Shown here: positions 43,565 to 47,314 of the stretch, piece after piece
Layout of the letters: each line of letters opens with the position of its first letter
Numbering within the stretch: position 1 is the first letter of the stretch
Notes under the pieces: model-generated
Databases searched by the model: none
Told to the model about the DNA's origin: nothing
What the model saw: only the letters and a program-made list of their open reading frames with translations
Program-made: the position numbers and the translations under genes
DNA from: Methylophaga sp. UBA2689
Lineage (GTDB): Bacteria > Pseudomonadota > Gammaproteobacteria > Nitrosococcales > Methylophagaceae
Assembly (NCBI GenBank): GCA_002354555.1
Contig: DELT01000090.1
Coordinates: 36,485-83,798 of the forward strand
Length of the DNA: 47,314 nt
Reading direction: 5' to 3'

Positions 43565-45421
43565 ATGAACCGATACCCCCTCTGGAAAAATCTCTTGGTT
43601 GTGGCTGTTATCGTCACCGCCATTATCTATGCCATGCCAAACCTTTTTGGTGATGATCCTGCCGTACAGGTTTCTGCCGGAAGACTGAACAGCGTTGATT
43701 TGCAGTTGGTTAATGAAATCGAATCAACCCTTAAACAGGCTGAAATTCCATACAAAGGTGTAGTGCTTGAAGAAAACCGTTTGTTGATTCGTTTCAGTGA
43801 AGCCAATGAGCAGCTCGAGGCACGTGAACTTATTCAGCAAAAACTGAGTTCTAAAGATTATATCGTCGCTTTAAATCTAGCGCCCAATACACCAGCCTGG
43901 TTACAGTCTCTTGGGGCCGAACCGATGAATCTTGGTCTGGATTTGCGCGGTGGTGTGCATTTCCTGATGGAAGTGGACATGAATGCAGTGCTGAAGCAAA
44001 CACTCGAAAGTTATGCCAGCGATATCCGAATTTTATTGCGAGATAAAACGATTCGCTATACCCAGGTCAATGTAGAAAATGGTGTTTTGACCTTTGGCTT
44101 TCGGGAAGCAGCAGATCGTGACGCGGCAATTGATGAAATCGAGCGCGAATACAATGAGCTTGAGGTTGCCATCAATGAAAACGCAGAGCGTCCAACAGTA
44201 ACCATAAACTTAAATGAAACGATTGTTCGTGAAACGCAGAACCTGGCTTTACAACAAAACATCACTACTTTGCGAAATCGTATTAACGAGCTGGGTGTTG
44301 CCGAGCCGACCGTCCAGCAACAGGGGCAAGATCGCATAGTTGTTCAATTGCCGGGCGTTCAGGATACCGCTCAGGCGAAAAAAATTCTTGGTGCCACGGC
44401 TACTCTGGAATTTCGCTTAGTCGATTTTGAAAGTGATGTTCAGGGTGCGGTCAACGGACGAGTCCCTGCCAATTCTGAATTATATTATCATCGTGATGGC
44501 AGACCTTATCTATTGAATAAGCGGGTGATGTTGACTGGTGAACATGTTATCAATGCAGCCTCAACAATAGATGGTCAATCCGGTTCACCAGCGGTATCGG
44601 TGACATTAGATGGAAAAGGCGCTCGGATATTCAGCAATATTACCCGTGACAATATCGGTAACCCGATGGCAGTAGTGTTCATTGAATCTAAAGTTGAAAC
44701 ACAAACAATTGACGGTGAAGAAGTCAGTGTTCGTCGTCAAATCCCGGAGATTATCAGTGTCGCTACTATTCGTGATCAACTCGGTAAAAAGTTTCAGATA
44801 ACCGGATTGGATAGCACGACTGAAGCACGGGATCTGGCTTTATTATTACGTGCAGGTGCATTGGCAGCACCAATCGATATTGTCGAAGAGCGTACGGTCG
44901 GACCAAGTCTGGGACAGGAAAATATTGATCAGGGTTTTGCTTCAGTAATGATCGGCTTTGCTCTGGTACTGGTATTTATGATTGTCTGGTATCGATTGTT
45001 TGGTGCAGTGGCTAATCTGGCTTTAGCAGCCAACCTGGTGTTAATTGTGGCGTTGTTATCCATGTTACAGGCCACACTCACCATGCCAGGTATTGCAGGT
45101 ATTGTGTTGACAGTTGGTATGGCGGTTGATGCGAATGTGCTTATTTTCGAGCGTATTCGGGAAGAATTAAGACTGGGTAACAGCCCACGTGCCAGTATTG
45201 ATGCCGGTTATTCGAAAGCATTTTCAACCATTGCTGACGCTAACATTACAACGTTGATTGCTGCGATAGTGTTATTCGGTTTTGGTACCGGAACGATTAA
45301 GGGGTTTGCTATCACACTTACGTTAGGCATTTTGACATCAATGTTTACTGCGATTGTGGGCACACGAATGGTGATTAACCTTGTTTATGGCCGTAAGCAA
45401 CGACCAAAACTGTCCATTTAA
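43565..45421 (+). CDS. secD: SecD, protein translocase subunit
   Basis: SecD, with SecF, uses the proton-motive force to pull exported proteins out of the Sec channel. It is 618 residues. The first membrane segment is at about residues 9–26. The large periplasmic part includes LGLDLRGGVHFLMEVD. The C-terminal membrane domain carries GFALVLVFMIVWYRLFG, GIVLTVGMAVDANVLIFERIREE and ADANITTLIAAIVLFGFGTG, the RND-type transmembrane motifs. The length matches E. coli SecD (615). secF follows after 14 bases. Confidence 0.97.
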   Translation: MNRYPLWKNLLVVAVIVTAIIYAMPNLFGDDPAVQVSAGRLNSVDLQLVNEIESTLKQAEIPYKGVVLEENRLLIRFSEANEQLEARELIQQKLSSKDYIVALNLAPNTPAWLQSLGAEPMNLGLDLRGGVHFLMEVDMNAVLKQTLESYASDIRILLRDKTIRYTQVNVENGVLTFGFREAADRDAAIDEIEREYNELEVAINENAERPTVTINLNETIVRETQNLALQQNITTLRNRINELGVAEPTVQQQGQDRIVVQLPGVQDTAQAKKILGATATLEFRLVDFESDVQGAVNGRVPANSELYYHRDGRPYLLNKRVMLTGEHVINAASTIDGQSGSPAVSVTLDGKGARIFSNITRDNIGNPMAVVFIESKVETQTIDGEEVSVRRQIPEIISVATIRDQLGKKFQITGLDSTTEARDLALLLRAGALAAPIDIVEERTVGPSLGQENIDQGFASVMIGFALVLVFMIVWYRLFGAVANLALAANLVLIVALLSMLQATLTMPGIAGIVLTVGMAVDANVLIFERIREELRLGNSPRASIDAGYSKAFSTIADANITTLIAAIVLFGFGTGTIKGFAITLTLGILTSMFTAIVGTRMVINLVYGRKQRPKLSI

Positions 45422-45435
45422 TTAAGGCTTGTGTC

Positions 45436-46386
45436 ATGCATTTATTGAGCAAAGAAACAAACATTAATTTCGTCGGGATTCGGAAAATTGCATTAGCATT
45501 TTCGGCAGTATTATTACTGATTTCGGCGTATTCAATCGTGACCAACAGTTTGAATTTCGGAATCGATTTTACCGGCGGCACGATGATTGAAGTGGGATAT
45601 CCTCAGGCAGTCGACCTGGGGGAGGTCCGTACAATACTTGAACAAGGTGGCTACGGCGATGCTTTAGTTCAGAATTTCGGCTCTTTAACGGACGTACTGA
45701 TACGTTTGCCCGTTATTGAAAGCGAAAATATGGCTGAAATAAGTAATCAGGTTGTGGCTTTATTGCAGGCAGAGCAAACCGATGCTATTGAGGTTAGAAG
45801 AGTCGAGTTTGTAGGGCCTCAGGTGGGTGAAGAGCTTGCTGAAGATGGCGGTCTGGCAATGGTTTATGCCCTGATTGGTATTCTTATTTATGTAGCCTTG
45901 CGGTTTGAATATCGCTTTGCGATTGCATCGGTGCTTGCGTTGGTTCATGACGTTGTTATTACTGTCGGTTTTTTCTCGTTATTCCGTCTGGATTTCGATC
46001 TGACAGTGTTGGCTGCTATCCTGGCCGTAATAGGTTATTCGCTGAACGATACCATTGTAGTCTTTGACAGGATCCGTGAAAGTTTTCTGAAGATGCGTAA
46101 AGCGGAACCCGTTGAAGTAATTAATACTTCGATTAATGCCACTTTAGGCCGGACTATCATGACATCGATGACAACATTGCTGGTTGTCATAGCATTATTT
46201 GTATTTGGCGGTGAAGTGATTCACGCTTTTGCAACCGCGCTGCTTATCGGCATTCTGGTGGGGACTTATTCATCTATTTATGTTGCGGGCACTGCCATAT
46301 TGCTGATGGGTGTGACCAAAGCGGACTTGATGCCGCCTGAAAAAGATGAAGATGGTGAAGTCAACCCGGACGGGAGTCAGGTTTAA
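45436..46386 (+). CDS. secF: SecF, protein translocase subunit
   Basis: Partner of SecD in the inner membrane, 316 residues with six predicted segments. Family motifs are NFGIDFTGGTMIEVGYP in the periplasmic loop, GLAMVYALIGILIYVALRFE, and LNDTIVVFDRIRE. It is the last gene of the yajC-secD-secF unit, followed 5 bases later by a strong terminator. Confidence 0.97.
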   Translation: MHLLSKETNINFVGIRKIALAFSAVLLLISAYSIVTNSLNFGIDFTGGTMIEVGYPQAVDLGEVRTILEQGGYGDALVQNFGSLTDVLIRLPVIESENMAEISNQVVALLQAEQTDAIEVRRVEFVGPQVGEELAEDGGLAMVYALIGILIYVALRFEYRFAIASVLALVHDVVITVGFFSLFRLDFDLTVLAAILAVIGYSLNDTIVVFDRIRESFLKMRKAEPVEVINTSINATLGRTIMTSMTTLLVVIALFVFGGEVIHAFATALLIGILVGTYSSIYVAGTAILLMGVTKADLMPPEKDEDGEVNPDGSQV

Positions 46387-46390
46387 ATTT

Positions 46391-46420
46391 AAAAGGCCCG
46401 CATTATGCGGGCCTTTTTTT
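46391..46420. terminator. Bidirectional terminator after secF
   Basis: AAAAGGCCCGC (46391–46401) with GCGGGCC (46407–46413) and a run of seven T residues. It also overlaps the end of the convergent small gene on the minus strand, serving both. Confidence 0.9.
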
Positions 46421-46664
46421 ATTGATACTTTTTGGCAGCAGGAACAGTGTCTTCGTATTCGGTTCGTTTTGTACGAGCTTTTTCCATAGAGATAACATTG
46501 TCTGAAAGTTGGCTGGTATTGTAATGCTGATCAAGCTCATGTTGAGTTTCCACTTTGAGGATGCGTAATCCCTCATAGTTACTCTGATAACTCATGAACG
46601 TAGCAAACTCTTCAAGTCCTTGCATGATTTGCCTTAGATCCAATTCCAGTGATTTGTTTTTCAT
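46419..46664 (-). CDS. Small protein of unknown function
   Basis: An 81-residue, mostly helical and charged protein (MKNKSLELDLRQIMQGLEE, NYEGLRILKVETQHELDQHY). I do not recognise its family. The start (first base 46664) is chosen for a GAGTGAGAAA ribosome site; an upstream in-frame ATG adds 22 residues with poor coding character. No signal peptide or membrane segment is seen. It is convergent with secF and shares its terminator. An open frame with a sensible ribosome site supports a real gene, but this is not certain. Confidence 0.55.
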   Translation of the reverse strand: MKNKSLELDLRQIMQGLEEFATFMSYQSNYEGLRILKVETQHELDQHYNTSQLSDNVISMEKARTKRTEYEDTVPAAKKYQ

Positions 46665-46744
46665 TTTTCTCACTCTGTTCCTAGTATGAACCGTAGCGGC
46701 CTCTTGCAAGAAATCTTGAGAAAAAATCATCCTGCCAAATGTGG

Positions 46745-46766
46745 AAGTGGTTTATATCAACCACTT
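46745..46766. promoter_or_regulatory. Perfect 8-bp palindrome in the intergenic region
   Basis: AAGTGGTT (46745–46752), loop TATATC, AACCACTT (46759–46766). It lies between two divergent genes, so an operator is as likely as a weak terminator. Confidence 0.4.
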
Positions 46767-46859
46767 TTAACGTTAGGAATGTAGTTTTATAAGATAAAAA
46801 AGATGTAACCAATTGATTGTAAAGGTAATGATATTTTTACAGGAGTACAGTTAGGATAA

Positions 46860-46898
46860 TTTCCTGAAAGGTTAAGGATTTTCCTGATGGTCAAGGAT
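46860..46898 (+). repeat. Two tandem imperfect ~20-bp repeats upstream of the last gene
   Basis: Copy 1 at 46860–46879 and copy 2 at 46880–46898 share TTTCCTGA, GGT and AAGGAT with small differences in the middle. They end about 49 bases before the ATG at 46947, a position suited to regulator-binding sites; no regulator is known here. Confidence 0.45.
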
Positions 46899-46946
46899 CT
46901 CTAAGTACGTATCTTTGAAAGGGTTTTATAATGGAAGGAGAAATGA

Positions 46947-47314
46947 ATGTATCACCTAAAAAAATATGGATTGTTCCTGCTTTTCGTCTGGCCACAGTGG
47001 TTAATGGCTGATGAAATTGATGTGACCATGCATTATGTGGGGCCTACTGAAGGACAAGTCTGGCTTGGCGTGCAACAGGGACTTCAGGAAGCTAATCTTC
47101 AGGGGGGGTTCCTGGGGCAAAAATACCAAATAGAAGTTGTTGAGCCTGATGCACTGGAAACAACTGAGATTAAAACGGTGCTGTTGTTAGCAACAGATGA
47201 CGATTACATAATGAAAGCCGCTCAATCAGAAAAGTTTGCTGCAATACCGGTGATAAATCTTATTTCACGCTCGGATGAATTACGTGAATCTTGTCTGCCG
47301 AATCTATTTCATAT
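46947..47314 (+). CDS. Secreted substrate-binding-like protein (3' partial)
   Basis: The first 122 residues are visible and the frame is still open at the window edge. It has a Sec signal peptide (YHLKKYGLFLLFVWP, likely cleavage near LMA-DE). The mature start is IDVTMHYVGPTEGQVWLGV, then LQEANLQGGFLGQKYQIEVV. This pattern resembles type I periplasmic binding proteins of branched-chain amino acid-type ABC transporters, including versions linked to PQQ-dependent alcohol oxidation in methylotrophs. That link is only suggestive. AAGGAG (46935–46940) at 6-base spacing selects the ATG at 46947; the ATG at 46943 is in another frame and closes early. Confidence 0.7.
   Translation, partial: MYHLKKYGLFLLFVWPQWLMADEIDVTMHYVGPTEGQVWLGVQQGLQEANLQGGFLGQKYQIEVVEPDALETTEIKTVLLLATDDDYIMKAAQSEKFAAIPVINLISRSDELRESCLPNLFH

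Overview
The window carries a large polar-type flagellar gene cluster of a moderately AT-rich gammaproteobacterium. The FlrA/FleQ–FlrB/FleS–FlrC/FleR regulators, the many sigma-54 (-24/-12) promoters, FlaG, and the flagellins next to fliD, fliS and fliT fit a Vibrio/Pseudomonas/Shewanella-style flagellar hierarchy. The pyrF, tgt and yajC-secD-secF housekeeping flank also fits Gammaproteobacteria. A marine methylotroph such as Methylophaga is my guess from the overall impression; no marker gene in the window proves it.

Layout. (1) 1–8790: hook, rod, ring and hook-filament junction genes flgD (5' cut by the window edge), flgE, F, G, then a terminator and a fresh sigma-54 promoter, then flgH, I, J, K, L. 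(2) 8827–18665: a sugar and methyl-transfer island. It holds CDP-glucose synthesis genes (rfbF, rfbG), a 3,5-epimerase-like protein, a C-methyltransferase, an NAD-dependent reductase, a CmcI-type methyltransferase and a 1391-residue multidomain glycosyltransferase. Its position directly upstream of the flagellins suggests flagellin glycosylation. (3) 18742–23303: two short flagellins, flaG, fliD, fliS and a fliT-like gene. (4) 23444–27629: flrA, flrB, flrC. (5) 27671–33293: fliE, F, G, H, I, J. (6) 33298–38543: a compact chemosensory-like operon with its own sigma-54 promoter: STAS, CheY, CheA, CheW, a ParA-like ATPase, and a globin–PAS protein ending in a degenerate chemoreceptor signalling tip. 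(7) 38555–41130: fliK and a chemoreceptor with no sensor domain. (8) 41191–46664: pyrF (minus), tgt, yajC, secD, secF and a small unknown gene (minus). (9) 46947–end: the start of a secreted substrate-binding-like protein.

How the parts work together. A sigma-70-like promoter can drive flrA. FlrA keeps the residues known to bind c-di-GMP in FleQ. FlrA and the FlrB–FlrC pair would then fire the sigma-54 promoters seen before flgH, the first flagellin, fliD, flrB, fliE, the STAS gene and fliK. The second flagellin instead has a sigma-28 (FliA)-like promoter and a much stronger codon bias, so it is probably the bulk filament subunit.

The most unusual element is the module between fliJ and fliK. 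It pairs a soluble globin-based sensor with a private CheA/CheW/CheY set, a STAS protein and a ParA-like protein that has lost its signature lysine. It has no CheR, CheB or CheZ. I infer an oxygen- or redox-linked signalling system that is co-expressed with the flagellum and may not act through ordinary methylation-based chemotaxis.
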